Origin: Loigolactobacillus backii
Lineage (GTDB): Bacteria; Bacillota; Bacilli; Lactobacillales; Lactobacillaceae
Length of the DNA stretch: 50,782 nucleotides
Assembly: GCF_003946275.1 (NCBI RefSeq)
Contig: NZ_RHNQ01000008.1
Span: 1 to 50,782 of the forward strand
Direction: 5' to 3'
Shown here piece after piece: positions 26,282 through 34,802 of this stretch (positions are counted from its first letter, which is position 1; each line of letters opens with the position of its first letter). The position numbers were made by a program, and so were the translations under genes. Under the pieces are notes generated by a model, which had not been told where the DNA came from, searched no databases, and saw only the letters and a list, made by a program, of their open reading frames with translations.

Positions 26282-26976
26282 CGTTCAATCACCACCCCAA
26301 ATATGCAGCCCAACAGTGTTGCAACGAGTAAAGCGGCGTTGGCTGACATGAAAATAAGTAAAATATAGAGGGCAACGACAACAAATATAACAACGGTCAA
26401 TTGCGTTAATAATTTTTTTGAACGATCACTAATTAGTTGTAAATAGAGTAGCCCAATAAACATTGCTACTAAAGCAAAATCCAAGCCTAGTTTTTTAGGA
26501 TCAGTAACTAAATTACCAATTAAGGCGCCAGTAATAGAGGCCGCTGCCCAAACAAGGTAAGCAACAATGTTAGTTGTATTAAACCAGCGAAGGTTTAACT
26601 GGTGGTCGGTGTAATTTAATTTGTTCATTCCTAAGGCAAAAGTTTCATCAGTTAAAAGACTTCCGACACCAATGTTTGCCAGACTGGAATAACGTCGGAA
26701 GTATTGCGCAATGGTTGTGCTCATTAAAATCATGCGGGCATTAACTAAAAAGGTGGAAAAAATAATTGCACTAATTGGACTACCAGCCAGCAGCATGCTT
26801 GTAATAACAAATTGAGCCGAGCCAGCGTAGACAACTAATGACATTAATAAAATTGCTAGTAAACTTAGGTGGCTTGTTCGACTGACAATCCCGAAAGCAA
26901 GTCCAACACCAATATAACCAAATGTTGTTGGGATAACGTCGTGCAAGCCACTTTTAACCGATAATTCAGAATTCAT
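26278..26976 (-). CDS. azlC: AzlC branched-chain amino acid exporter subunit
   Basis: Large membrane subunit of the AzlCD exporter. 232 residues, about seven hydrophobic spans; PTTFGYIGVGLAFGIVSR near the N-terminus and VYAGSAQFV near residue 50 are family signatures, followed by NARMILMSTTIAQYF. The ATG follows GAAGGTG on the minus strand. Substrates are probably isoleucine, leucine or analogues, inferred from the family only. Confidence 0.93.
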   Translation of the reverse strand: MNSELSVKSGLHDVIPTTFGYIGVGLAFGIVSRTSHLSLLAILLMSLVVYAGSAQFVITSMLLAGSPISAIIFSTFLVNARMILMSTTIAQYFRRYSSLANIGVGSLLTDETFALGMNKLNYTDHQLNLRWFNTTNIVAYLVWAAASITGALIGNLVTDPKKLGLDFALVAMFIGLLYLQLISDRSKKLLTQLTVVIFVVVALYILLIFMSANAALLVATLLGCIFGVVIER

Positions 26977-27114
26977 AAAAAATACACCTTCTTAAATTAA
27001 TAATTAATGATAATAGCGTTAATTATTAGTTTAAAACAAATGATAATTTAGTTAAAGAACTTTTTAATAAAGCCCAGCATGTTTAGGTAAATTAGTTAAA
27101 GCACCTTAATGGCG

Positions 27115-27167
27115 TTAAAAAAATAGGGCAACAGGATCTGAATTCAGATCACTGTTGTCCTATTTTA
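27115..27167. terminator. prsA terminator
   Basis: A nearly perfect palindrome, AAATAGGGCAACAG-GATCTGAATTCAGATC-CTGTTGTCCTATTT (one base inserted in the right half), with a run of A on its left that becomes a T run on the minus strand, placed just after the prsA stop. Confidence 0.9.
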
Positions 27168-27188
27168 GAACTAATAAGTTAGTTCTGG

Positions 27189-28097
27189 TTAGTTGCTTGT
27201 TGAAGAGGTTGTGGTGCTACTCTTACCAACATAGCCAGATAAGACGTCTTTCAAATCATTATCCTTGATTTGAACATTGCCCTTCTTTAAGACCTTAGAA
27301 ATAACGTTCTTAAGAACGGTGTTGTTAGACATATCTTTGCTGTAAATCTGAGCCTTTAAGGTTGCTTCATGTTCTTTCATCGTGCCCTTGGCCGGGTGAT
27401 TGATCATCCGAATGACATGGTAACCATATTGTGATTTAACTGGTGTCTTAGTGTATTCGTTCGTTTTAAGTTTGAAGGCTGCCGTCTTAAAGCTAGAATC
27501 AAGACTAGTATCAGTTGAATCAAAAGCAGGTAACTTACCGGCATCATTCTTAGTATCGGTATCAGTTGAATACTTCTTAGCTAAAGCCTTGAAGTTCTTT
27601 TCAGAATTATCTTTATTTAATTCATTAATAACATCTGTTGCCGTAGATTTCTTAGCTACAAGAATGTGTTGAACTGTAACTTTTGGTTGGTAAGTCTTCC
27701 ACTGTTTCTTCAAATCAGCGTTGGTAATTTTAACGTTATCTTTAACTGCTTCTTCTAAGAGTAGGTTAGAACGTAAATTCTTCTTGAAGCTGGCCTTAGT
27801 CATGTCATTTTGTGAAAGGACAGAACTAAAGGAAGAACCATATTGTTTCTTGTACGAATTATATTGTTTGTCTACCTTATCTTTAGAAACTTTAGAACCA
27901 TATTGTTTCTCCATAACTTTATCTAAAATCATTTGTTGCAGCGTTTGTTTACCACTTGATGATTTCTTCATTTCATTATAGTAGTCCTGTTGCGAAATAT
28001 TACCACCAGAGGTTGTGGCAACGGTTTTGCTACCGCAACCAGCTAACGTGAAGGCTAAAAAGATACCCATAATGGATAATAGCCATTTTTTACGCAT
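27189..28097 (-). CDS. prsA: Foldase lipoprotein PrsA
   Basis: A membrane-anchored peptidyl-prolyl isomerase that folds secreted proteins outside the cell. A lipoprotein signal ([21 protein letters not shown]) has the lipobox LAGC at about 18-21; an N-terminal SurA-like region follows; the parvulin domain starts at VQHILVAKK (about 142) and ends with QYGYHVIRM (about 228). A Ser/Thr-rich tail closes the 302 residues. A GTG 9 bp upstream is too close to the AAAAGGA site, so ATG 28097 is chosen. prsA sits beside yhaH, hit and ecsAB, as in Bacillus. Confidence 0.95.
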   Translation of the reverse strand: MRKKWLLSIMGIFLAFTLAGCGSKTVATTSGGNISQQDYYNEMKKSSSGKQTLQQMILDKVMEKQYGSKVSKDKVDKQYNSYKKQYGSSFSSVLSQNDMTKASFKKNLRSNLLLEEAVKDNVKITNADLKKQWKTYQPKVTVQHILVAKKSTATDVINELNKDNSEKNFKALAKKYSTDTDTKNDAGKLPAFDSTDTSLDSSFKTAAFKLKTNEYTKTPVKSQYGYHVIRMINHPAKGTMKEHEATLKAQIYSKDMSNNTVLKNVISKVLKKGNVQIKDNDLKDVLSGYVGKSSTTTSSTSN

Positions 28098-28330
28098 GTA
28101 AAGCACATCCTTTTCATATTTTTCTGAAACTCACGATTCTAAATATAACATACGTTAAGGCCGAAATGAAATCTAGTTAGCATTCTTCATAAAAACTTCA
28201 AGAAGATAATGGTGAAAAAAATAAGATCCAGAAGAATTTTTATTGCCACCAAAAATAAAAATTAACTATTTCTTTCCGTAGTGATAGATAGCACAAAACT
28301 TTTTAGTGGTGATAATGTGAAAAATCATGT

Positions 28331-28702
28331 TTACATGTCATCTGCGTCATCGGTCGTTGCTGAATTAAAGCTACCATCTGAATTTAAATCACGTTGAATT
28401 TTTTCGCTGGCATCCTTAACTTTTTTAATTCGTGGTTCCGTTTGAAAATTAAAATCACTAAATAATTGTTGTAGTTCTTGCATTGTTTGACTAGTATTTT
28501 GTGAACTTTCCTTTGTTAGGATAGCTGCTGCCTTCCGTAAGCGAGCGAGACTGTCATTTAATTCTAAAACGTCTTCGGAAATACCATCCAAATAATCCTT
28601 AACCAATTGTTGTGTTTGGCGGCCACTACGTTTTGCTGTGAACAGGCCGGTGATACCACCCACGATGGCGCCAGCTAATAAACCACTAGTAATCTTTTTC
28701 AT
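28331..28702 (-). CDS. YtxH-family protein (YhaH-like)
   Basis: 123 residues. It starts with a short hydrophobic segment with Gly-rich SGLLAGAIVGGITGLFTAKRSGR, the YtxH signature, followed by a charged helical stretch likely to form a coiled coil (about 35-100) and an acidic tail. Function unknown; general-stress-linked in Bacillus relatives. It starts 3 bp after the hit stop and is surely co-transcribed with it. Confidence 0.85.
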   Translation of the reverse strand: MKKITSGLLAGAIVGGITGLFTAKRSGRQTQQLVKDYLDGISEDVLELNDSLARLRKAAAILTKESSQNTSQTMQELQQLFSDFNFQTEPRIKKVKDASEKIQRDLNSDGSFNSATTDDADDM

Positions 28703-28705
28703 AGT

Positions 28706-29143
28706 TTAGCCCTCCAAATTTGCTTTAATACTTGCTGCGACTTGTTGTAGCCTGGCCGGTGAATAAGCCTTGGAATTATCGCCAAAATGCATTGAAAAAT
28801 CATCATTTTCTGAGTAACGCGGAATTAAGTGAAAATGCGAATGAAAAACCGATTGATAAGCAACCTTTCCGTTATTATTAACAATGTTCATCCCTTTAAT
28901 GTTGGGATTAGAATCACGAATTGCGCGAGCAAGCTTCGGAATACGACTAAAGATTGCCTTTGCCGTTGCTTCATCATAGTCAAAAATATCGGCAACGTGT
29001 TTTTTAGGAACAAGTAAGGTATGTCCCGGTGTTGCCTGGGTAATATCAAGGAAAGCCTTGACCACATCGTCTTCATACACGACTGTACTTGGGATTTCAT
29101 TATGTACAATTTTACAGAAAATACAATCTTTATCATAGTCCAT
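28706..29143 (-). CDS. hit: HIT-family nucleotide hydrolase
   Basis: A histidine-triad protein hydrolysing nucleoside phosphoramidates or related nucleotides. The triad is HSHFHLIPRY (about 98-107). The N-terminus DCIFCKIV contains the zinc-binding cysteines of the Hint branch. 145 residues. The frame begins with TTG-ATG; either could serve with the AGAAGG site, ATG 29143 being chosen. Divergent from ecsA, the same arrangement as in B. subtilis. Confidence 0.94.
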   Translation of the reverse strand: MDYDKDCIFCKIVHNEIPSTVVYEDDVVKAFLDITQATPGHTLLVPKKHVADIFDYDEATAKAIFSRIPKLARAIRDSNPNIKGMNIVNNNGKVAYQSVFHSHFHLIPRYSENDDFSMHFGDNSKAYSPARLQQVAASIKANLEG

Positions 29144-29254
29144 CAATAATGACCTTCTTTCACTTTTAAGTTCATGCTATCATAAAGTAGCGTAAAATGA
29201 AATTAAGGCCTATAGTACAATAAAACCACGATTTCACGGGAAGGAATGACGATT

Positions 29255-29989
29255 TTGGGATTAGAAATAACAAACCTAACTGGTGGCTATTCACGAGTTC
29301 CAGTTATTAAGGATTTGAACTTCACAGTACCTGAAGCAACCATTGTTGGTCTAATTGGTCTAAATGGTGCTGGAAAATCAACGACAATTAAACATATTAT
29401 TGGTCTATTAACACCGCAGAAGGGTGAGATTCGTTTAAATGGCCTTAGTCTAGCGGAAAAACCCGAGGCGTACCGGCAGGCGTTGGCGTACGTTCCCGAA
29501 ACACCAATTCTGTATCAAGAACTAACCTTGCGGGAACATATTGATTTAACAATTATGGCCTATGATCTCAATCATGATGAAGCGTGGCAACGAGCCAACC
29601 AATTATTGGATAAATTTCGTTTAAGTAAGCGGCTTGACTGGTTTCCGGCCAATTTTTCAAAAGGAATGCAGCAGAAGGTCATGATTGTTTGTGCATTTAT
29701 AACGCAAGCTAGCTTGTATATTATTGATGAGCCTTTTACTGGTCTAGATCCACTTGCCGTTCGAGATTTATTACAAGTAATTGCGGCCGAGAAGGTTCGG
29801 GGGGCGGCGGTTTTAATGTCAACCCACGTTCTGGCAACGGCACAACAAGCCGCTGATCAGTTTATTTTACTTAATCAAGGTAAAATTACTGGACAAGGAA
29901 GCCTGGTTGAACTACAAACACAATATAATTTACCAACTGGCAATCTTGACGATATCTACTTTAAAATGACGGATGTGGCAAACTCATGA
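29255..29989 (+). CDS. ecsA: EcsA ABC transporter ATPase
   Basis: ATPase of the EcsAB transporter, which in Bacillus and Staphylococcus affects secretion, intramembrane proteolysis of peptides and competence. Walker A GLNGAGKST (about 35), signature FSKGMQQKV (about 135), Walker B LYIIDEPFTGLD (about 155) and the H-loop in MSTHVLAT are all present. An ATG at 29246 touches the AAGGA site; TTG 29255 has 9-nt spacing and is preferred, although the first ATG cannot be excluded (3 residues longer). Overlaps ecsB by 4 bp. Confidence 0.93.
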   Translation: MGLEITNLTGGYSRVPVIKDLNFTVPEATIVGLIGLNGAGKSTTIKHIIGLLTPQKGEIRLNGLSLAEKPEAYRQALAYVPETPILYQELTLREHIDLTIMAYDLNHDEAWQRANQLLDKFRLSKRLDWFPANFSKGMQQKVMIVCAFITQASLYIIDEPFTGLDPLAVRDLLQVIAAEKVRGAAVLMSTHVLATAQQAADQFILLNQGKITGQGSLVELQTQYNLPTGNLDDIYFKMTDVANS

Positions 29990-31197
29990 TGGCAAAATTA
30001 TGGCAACAACGTTTACAGAATCATCAAAAAGAAATGTTAAAGTATCTACGCCTAGTTTTTAACGAATTTTTTATGATTGCAGTTTTCATCCTATTAGGTG
30101 GTCTGGCTTATGCCTATTCAAATAGTTTAAAAACGATTACGGCGCCACTCTGGTGGGCTAAAGGAGCAATCTTAGTTATTCTTTTAGTGACCCTTAGCTT
30201 GGGGCATCTGGCCACCTTGGTTGAAAATGCAGATACCGTGTTCCTTTTACCAAAGGAAACAAGTTTTAGTGAGTATTTAATTCGTGCCCGGCGCTATAGT
30301 TTGATTTTACCTGTTTTACTTAGTTTGGTAATCGTTGGTTTTTTGTTACCATTTTTACAGGTTGGGGCAAATTTGCCGGTAATCAGTGGCCTTTGGCTGT
30401 ATTTAAGTTTAATTGGATTAAAAGATAGTCAACTTTGGCTACAGCTAATTGAACTTTATGAGCGTGATGGGCGCACAAGTAGAAAACGTGCCATTATTTT
30501 CTATGGTTTAGCGGCTATTATCTTTGCGGTTTCCTTATGGATCAGCCCAATTTTGGGAGTCATTTTGGCCCTTGTCTTAGTGTTTTTAGTTCGGTTTTCG
30601 GCCAAGCGTTTTTTAGTTGGTCATATTTTACAGTGGTCGGTTTGTCTAACGACAGAATCATCCCGAATGCTTCAAATGTACCGGATATTTAATTTATTTA
30701 CTGATGTTCCGCAACTACGGGGTAAGGTGCGGCGCCGGCGTTACCTGGATGTCTTATTACACTTTATTCGAACTCAACACGAGAATACTTACGAGTACCT
30801 TTACTGGCGGGGATTTTTACGAGGAACAGAGTATAGCGGTCTATTTATTCGTTTAACCGTGTTAGGTGCGATTGTTTTATTCTTTATAAAAACGTGGTGG
30901 TTAGCATTATTGATTGCGGCCTTATTCATTTATTTAACGGGGGCCCAAATTGTGCCGTTTTATACAACTTACGAAGAAATTGTTTTTACACATCTTTATC
31001 CAATCGCAAATAAAATTCGGTTAAGGGCATTTAAACAATTGATCGCGATTCTCTTGGTTATTGAATCGGTAATTTTTAGTTTAGTTTTATTAATCAGTTT
31101 ACCAACAATTACTACTTGGCTAGTAGCAACGTTAGTGATAGTTGCCATTGATTTTTGGTTTGTACAACACTATTTGAAACAAAAAATTGCTGCTTAG
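29986..31197 (+). CDS. ecsB: EcsB ABC transporter permease
   Basis: Membrane partner of EcsA. 403 residues with about eight hydrophobic spans in two sets, separated by a cytoplasmic segment (about 215-270) rich in Arg and Tyr (RRRRYLDVLLHFIRTQHENT). ATGATG overlaps the ecsA stop. The transported substrate is not established; peptide export is proposed for the family. Confidence 0.92.
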   Translation: MMAKLWQQRLQNHQKEMLKYLRLVFNEFFMIAVFILLGGLAYAYSNSLKTITAPLWWAKGAILVILLVTLSLGHLATLVENADTVFLLPKETSFSEYLIRARRYSLILPVLLSLVIVGFLLPFLQVGANLPVISGLWLYLSLIGLKDSQLWLQLIELYERDGRTSRKRAIIFYGLAAIIFAVSLWISPILGVILALVLVFLVRFSAKRFLVGHILQWSVCLTTESSRMLQMYRIFNLFTDVPQLRGKVRRRRYLDVLLHFIRTQHENTYEYLYWRGFLRGTEYSGLFIRLTVLGAIVLFFIKTWWLALLIAALFIYLTGAQIVPFYTTYEEIVFTHLYPIANKIRLRAFKQLIAILLVIESVIFSLVLLISLPTITTWLVATLVIVAIDFWFVQHYLKQKIAA

Positions 31198-31266
31198 GCC
31201 AGATTATCTTGACGGACCTGATTTTGGCCGGTAAAATAAACTTAGCTAACGAAAGAGGGTGTGGCG

Positions 31267-32052
31267 ATGGACTTTGATTTGGATGCCGGCTGGCAGGTAC
31301 GACCTGTAGGCGGTAATACAGGAGCGGCTTTTGTGGGAACACGTGCGCAAGAGAAGATTTTTTTGAAGCGTAATACATCACCATTTTTAGCGGCCTTATC
31401 AATGGAAGGTATCACGCCACGCCTAATTTGGACAAAACGAATTTCTAGTGGCGATGTTTTGACGGCACAAGAATGGCTGAATGGCCGGACGTTAACTAAT
31501 CGTGAAATGCAATCACCAATGGTTGCCAAGTTACTTAATAAAGTGCACCATTCAGGTTTGTTAAAAAAAATGTTACGTCAGGTTGGCGGTCAAACGGTAT
31601 CATCTGATCACTTCTTACAACAATATTATTTAAATTTATCCTCGGATCTACGACAACATCCGTTATTGAAACAGGTGCTACGGTATTTGATCCAGAACAA
31701 GCCAATTGTTAAACAAAATCAATTGGAAGTCTGCCATGGGGATTTAAATCATAAGAATTGGTTGTTATCTGATGAAAAGCGGTTATACATTGTTGATTGG
31801 GATGACGCCATGTTTGCTGATGCAGCATTTGATTTAAGTACAATTTTGTGCCAGTACGTTCCACGGGCTAATTGGGATGATTGGCTCTTAGCGTACGGCT
31901 TGAAGCCAACGGAAGCAATTGTTCAACGAATTGAATGGTATGGCTATTTAAACTTACTGTTAATTGTTAAGCAATTTTATCAGCAGCAACGGTATCATGA
32001 AATGAATCAGGCAATTATACAATTACAAACACTATTTATAAATAAAAAATAA
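31267..32052 (+). CDS. ytmP: Choline/aminoglycoside kinase-like protein (YtmP-like)
   Basis: A small-molecule kinase of the aminoglycoside phosphotransferase superfamily. About 261 residues. CHGDLNHKNWL (about 157) holds the catalytic Asp of the Brenner motif and VDWDDAMFADAAFDL (about 176) the metal-binding Asp, matching choline-kinase-like folds. The ATG at 31267 is preferred to the GTG at 31261 because the AAAGAGGG site needs the spacing. The substrate is unknown. It precedes trmB, as ytmP does in Bacillus. Confidence 0.88.
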   Translation: MDFDLDAGWQVRPVGGNTGAAFVGTRAQEKIFLKRNTSPFLAALSMEGITPRLIWTKRISSGDVLTAQEWLNGRTLTNREMQSPMVAKLLNKVHHSGLLKKMLRQVGGQTVSSDHFLQQYYLNLSSDLRQHPLLKQVLRYLIQNKPIVKQNQLEVCHGDLNHKNWLLSDEKRLYIVDWDDAMFADAAFDLSTILCQYVPRANWDDWLLAYGLKPTEAIVQRIEWYGYLNLLLIVKQFYQQQRYHEMNQAIIQLQTLFINKK

Positions 32053-32069
32053 AGATAGAACTATTGCTC

Positions 32070-32216
32070 AAAAAAAGTGAGACTAGAACAAAAGTTTTAG
32101 TGCTTTTTTAAAAGGCACTAAATGAAGAATCCTAACTGGTAACTAATACCTGTAAACAGGCTAATTATAGTTATTGTTAGAATTTGACTAACTTTTGTTT
32201 TAATCTCACTTTTTCA
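32070..32216. repeat. Long imperfect inverted repeat between ytmP-like gene and trmB
   Basis: AAAAAGTGAGACTAGAACAA (from 32072) and its near-complement ending CTCACTTTTT (to 32214) close a region of about 147 bp. Inside are a terminator-like TTTAGTGC/GCACTAAA hairpin (about 32096-32122) and a branched AAC/GTT-rich arm with CCTG-taaa-CAGG at its tip. The GAACAAAAGTTT segment resembles the core of R1-R4. Confidence 0.82.
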
Positions 32217-32246
32217 GGTGATATTTAAAAGAAAGAGGTAACAGCG

Positions 32247-32897
32247 ATGCGCTTAAGAAATAAACCGCGGGCCGTGGGTGAAATTGCGGATAATCCGCAG
32301 TCTATCACGACCATTCCGGCAGATTTTAAAGGAAAATGGCAAACTAAATTTGCTGAAACACAGCCACTAAATGTTGAGATTGGTTCTGGTAAGGGCCGTT
32401 TTATTATTGAAATGGCAAAGGCTTACCCTAAACAGAATTTTATCGGAATAGAATTACAGCCTTCCGTTGCGATAATGATTTTGGAAAAACAATTACTTGA
32501 AAAACTACCCAATTTATACCTAATTCAAGCTAATGGCGAAAATTTAACGGATTATTTTGCCACCGATGAGGTAGCAAACCTTTACCTTAATTTTTCGGAT
32601 CCGTGGCCAAAAAAACGTCACGCCAAACGACGGTTGACACATAAAATTTTTTTAGCAATGTATGAACAGGTCTTGCAACCTGAGGGAAAAGTGACTTTTA
32701 AAACCGATAATCGGGGACTGTTTGAATTTTCACTAATGAGTTTTAATGCCTATGGCGCTCAATTTGAACAGCTATCACTCGACTTGCATAACAGCCCCGA
32801 AATAACGGATAACATTGAAACCGAATACGAACAACGTTTTAGTCAGATGGGGCACCCAATTTATTTGGCCAAAATTCAATTTGCCGGTGCCAAATAG
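32247..32897 (+). CDS. trmB: tRNA (guanine-N7)-methyltransferase
   Basis: Methylates G46 in the tRNA variable loop, using SAM. 216 residues. The SAM-binding motif is VEIGSGKGRFIIEMA (about 46-60), and the family hallmark NFSDPWPKKRHAKRRLTH (about 116-133) carries the catalytic Asp and RNA-binding basic residues; FKTDNRGLFEFS near 150 is also conserved. ATG follows AAAGAGGT. It probably continues the ytmP-like transcript or starts after the inverted repeat. Confidence 0.96.
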   Translation: MRLRNKPRAVGEIADNPQSITTIPADFKGKWQTKFAETQPLNVEIGSGKGRFIIEMAKAYPKQNFIGIELQPSVAIMILEKQLLEKLPNLYLIQANGENLTDYFATDEVANLYLNFSDPWPKKRHAKRRLTHKIFLAMYEQVLQPEGKVTFKTDNRGLFEFSLMSFNAYGAQFEQLSLDLHNSPEITDNIETEYEQRFSQMGHPIYLAKIQFAGAK

Positions 32898-32914
32898 TAC
32901 GTGCTAGCCAATAG

Positions 32915-33232
32915 TTAAAGGCGAAATAAGTCGAGGACACTACCTGTTTTTGCATCGGCAATAAACTCGTACTGAATTAACTGTTGGTGTTCATAGCGGG
33001 TAATCCCACCGTAATAAACGGTTGTTGTCAGTGGGTACTTTTTTGAAGTTAATTTTTTCGTTTCAATCCACGAACCTTCGATGTTACCCGTTGTTAGAAA
33101 AGCAGCCTTAACCCGATTAAGGATTTGGTTAGGTTGTCTTTGATAGATTTGGTGAGCCATTTTGTGCAGAAAAATACCACTAGCAATACCAAATAAAGTG
33201 CCGCTTATAATGGAACGTTTAGTTTTATGCAT
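32915..33232 (-). CDS. Small membrane-anchored PepSY-like protein
   Basis: 105 residues. It begins with a basic, then weakly hydrophobic stretch (KRSIISGTLFGIASGIFL), consistent with a signal or membrane anchor. The C-terminal half, with YYGGITRYEHQQLIQYEFIADAKTGSVLDLFRL-type layout (split here: ITRYEHQQLIQYEFIADAKT then GSVLDL), resembles a single PepSY repeat. Function unknown. It is transcribed against trmB, alone in direction between two forward units, and lies next to repeat R4. Confidence 0.7.
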   Translation of the reverse strand: MHKTKRSIISGTLFGIASGIFLHKMAHQIYQRQPNQILNRVKAAFLTTGNIEGSWIETKKLTSKKYPLTTTVYYGGITRYEHQQLIQYEFIADAKTGSVLDLFRL

Positions 33233-33276
33233 TCGCTAACCTTCTTTGCATTTAAAATAACTACTTGGGGAGTGGT

Positions 33277-33384
33277 GTGTTTGGAAAATCGTCCAGACTT
33301 TTAGCGCATGTTCTAGGGTGATGTTCGGAAACAATAAGAGTAGGGATTTTTGTCCCGACCGTAGGAAGCTGCTTTTCCAAACAC
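33277..33384. repeat. 12-bp inverted repeat flanking R4
   Basis: GTGTTTGGAAAA (33277-33288) and TTTTCCAAACAC (33373-33384) are exact complements and enclose R4, extending its hairpin. The same 12-mer is at 15963. Confidence 0.8.
33292..33362. repeat. Palindromic repeat R4 (left half)
   Basis: GACTTTTAGCGCATGTTCTAG (about 33296-33316), TGTTCGGAAACAATAAGAG and the inner AGGGA-tttt-TGTCCC region match the left side of R1/R2 and the reverse complement of R3. The right outer arm CTAGAACGTGCGCC is missing. Confidence 0.82.
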
Positions 33385-33515
33385 GGTCTAGCTTCAGTAT
33401 AAGCAGTTAATCGAGTAATTAAAAGTTACTTGGTTGCAAATCGGTTTTGAGGCAGTAGAATGAAGTTAGCGTAGTCAATTAATGAAAATGATCGTAAGCC
33501 GAAGGATCTGATGAT

Positions 33516-33971
33516 TTGGTAGAAAAAGTACAAGAGTACCAAACAATTTTAGTTGGAATTGATGGTAGTGAACAGGCAAAAAAGGCCTTTGAAAAGGCCG
33601 TTGAAACGGCCGAACGCAATAAGGCAAAGCTCATAATTGCGTATGTTGTTGAAAATCAGGCCTACACGACGGCCGATTTTGCTAGCACAGGTGTTGAAAT
33701 AGCCGTAACTGACGTTGCTGACCAAAAGCGGATGCTTCAAGGTTACCTCGAAAAGGCTAAAAAAGTTGGTATAAAGGAAGTACAAACTGTACTTGCCTTT
33801 GGCTCACCACGACAATTAATGTCACGGCAACTGCCTAAGCAATACCACATTGATTTGATCATAGTAGGTCAATCAGGATTAAATGCCGTTGAACGCTTTA
33901 TGATGGGTTCAGTTTCTGCAGCAATCACGCGGGATGCGCCTTGTGATGTTCTGATTGTTCGTTCAAAGTAA
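33516..33971 (+). CDS. Universal stress protein, UspA family
   Basis: 151 residues. LVGIDGSEQAKKAFEKA at the N-terminus and the ATP-binding pattern GQSGLNAVERFMMGS (G-x2-G-x9-G-S, about 125-139), followed by PCDVLIVR, place it in the ATP-binding Usp branch. The likely start is TTG 33516, with GAAGGA (33501-33506) 9 nt upstream. Role in stress survival is inferred. 22 bp separate it from ytpR and no terminator is seen between them. Confidence 0.92.
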   Translation: MVEKVQEYQTILVGIDGSEQAKKAFEKAVETAERNKAKLIIAYVVENQAYTTADFASTGVEIAVTDVADQKRMLQGYLEKAKKVGIKEVQTVLAFGSPRQLMSRQLPKQYHIDLIIVGQSGLNAVERFMMGSVSAAITRDAPCDVLIVRSK

Positions 33972-33993
33972 GCACAAACCGGAGGAAAAGATA

Positions 33994-34641
33994 TTGTTAA
34001 TTACTAGTTTAAATTCTGTTTCATTTAAGAATGTCCTAATTGCTATTTTGCACGCAGATACAGAACATCAAGATAGCCAGAAAAAGGATAATATTGTTAG
34101 AATTAAAGATCGGACAAGTGATGTGACCCTTGGTTATAATTTTTTAAAAATTAGTCAAACTCTACCTGAATTGAAGGCAAATGGTCAGGTATTATTATCA
34201 GCAGATCAGGTTGCTCGGTTAAATGATGCATTACAGGCCGCCGGGTTTGAGCCTGAACTGGTCAGTGATCTAACTCCGAAATTTGTCATTGGGCACGTTA
34301 AAACATTGGTAGAACATCCTGATTCGGATCATTTGCATATTGCAATGGTTGAGGTCGATTCTGGAACGACTCTACAAATTGTTTGTGGTGCACCCAATGT
34401 TGCTCAGGGGCAGAAAGTTGTGGTTGCCAAGGTTGGTGCGATGATGCCTAATGGTCAGATTATTTGGCCAGGTGAATTACGGGGAGTTAAAAGTGATGGC
34501 ATGATCAGCGCCGCTCGTGAATTAGGGTTACCCAACGCGCCTAAAAAGCGGGGAATTTTAGTTCTACCAACTGATGCACCTACTGGAGCGCCCTTTGATT
34601 TTAATAAAGGAGCTGCAATTGTGGCGGAACAAAATGATTAA
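33994..34641 (+). CDS. ytpR: YtpR family tRNA-binding domain protein
   Basis: 215 residues. The C-terminal half is a tRNA-binding (EMAP/Trbp111-like OB) domain: IGHVKTLVEHPDSDHLHIAMVE (read from about 110, in part), IVCGAPNVAQGQKVVVAKVGA and GVKSDGMISAARELGL are its conserved blocks. The N-terminal domain is specific to YtpR. The start is probably TTG 33994 after GGAGG (33981-33985); the frame upstream overlaps usp and has no ribosome site. It binds tRNA or related RNA, inferred from PheT N-terminal similarity. Followed by a terminator (34679-34705). Confidence 0.9.
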   Translation: MLITSLNSVSFKNVLIAILHADTEHQDSQKKDNIVRIKDRTSDVTLGYNFLKISQTLPELKANGQVLLSADQVARLNDALQAAGFEPELVSDLTPKFVIGHVKTLVEHPDSDHLHIAMVEVDSGTTLQIVCGAPNVAQGQKVVVAKVGAMMPNGQIIWPGELRGVKSDGMISAARELGLPNAPKKRGILVLPTDAPTGAPFDFNKGAAIVAEQND

Positions 34642-34678
34642 TTCTTAGTAAACAAGTGTCCGTTTAATGAGCGACTTT

Positions 34679-34705
34679 AGGTCCTGATTAAAGGGGCCTT
34701 TTTAG
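34679..34705 (+). terminator. ytpR terminator
   Basis: AGGTCC pairs with GGGGCCT-side bases around a TGATTAAA loop, followed by TTTTT. A TTGACA (34706-34711) directly follows and may belong to the sftA promoter, though its -10 spacing is poor. Confidence 0.75.
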
Positions 34706-34802
34706 TTGACAAAATCTTTGTTAAATTTTGGGAATAATATGAAAGTTTAACCAATTTACGTTATAGTTAGTTGTTAGAAGCTGTAAATGGAGGAAGTCAA
34801 AA

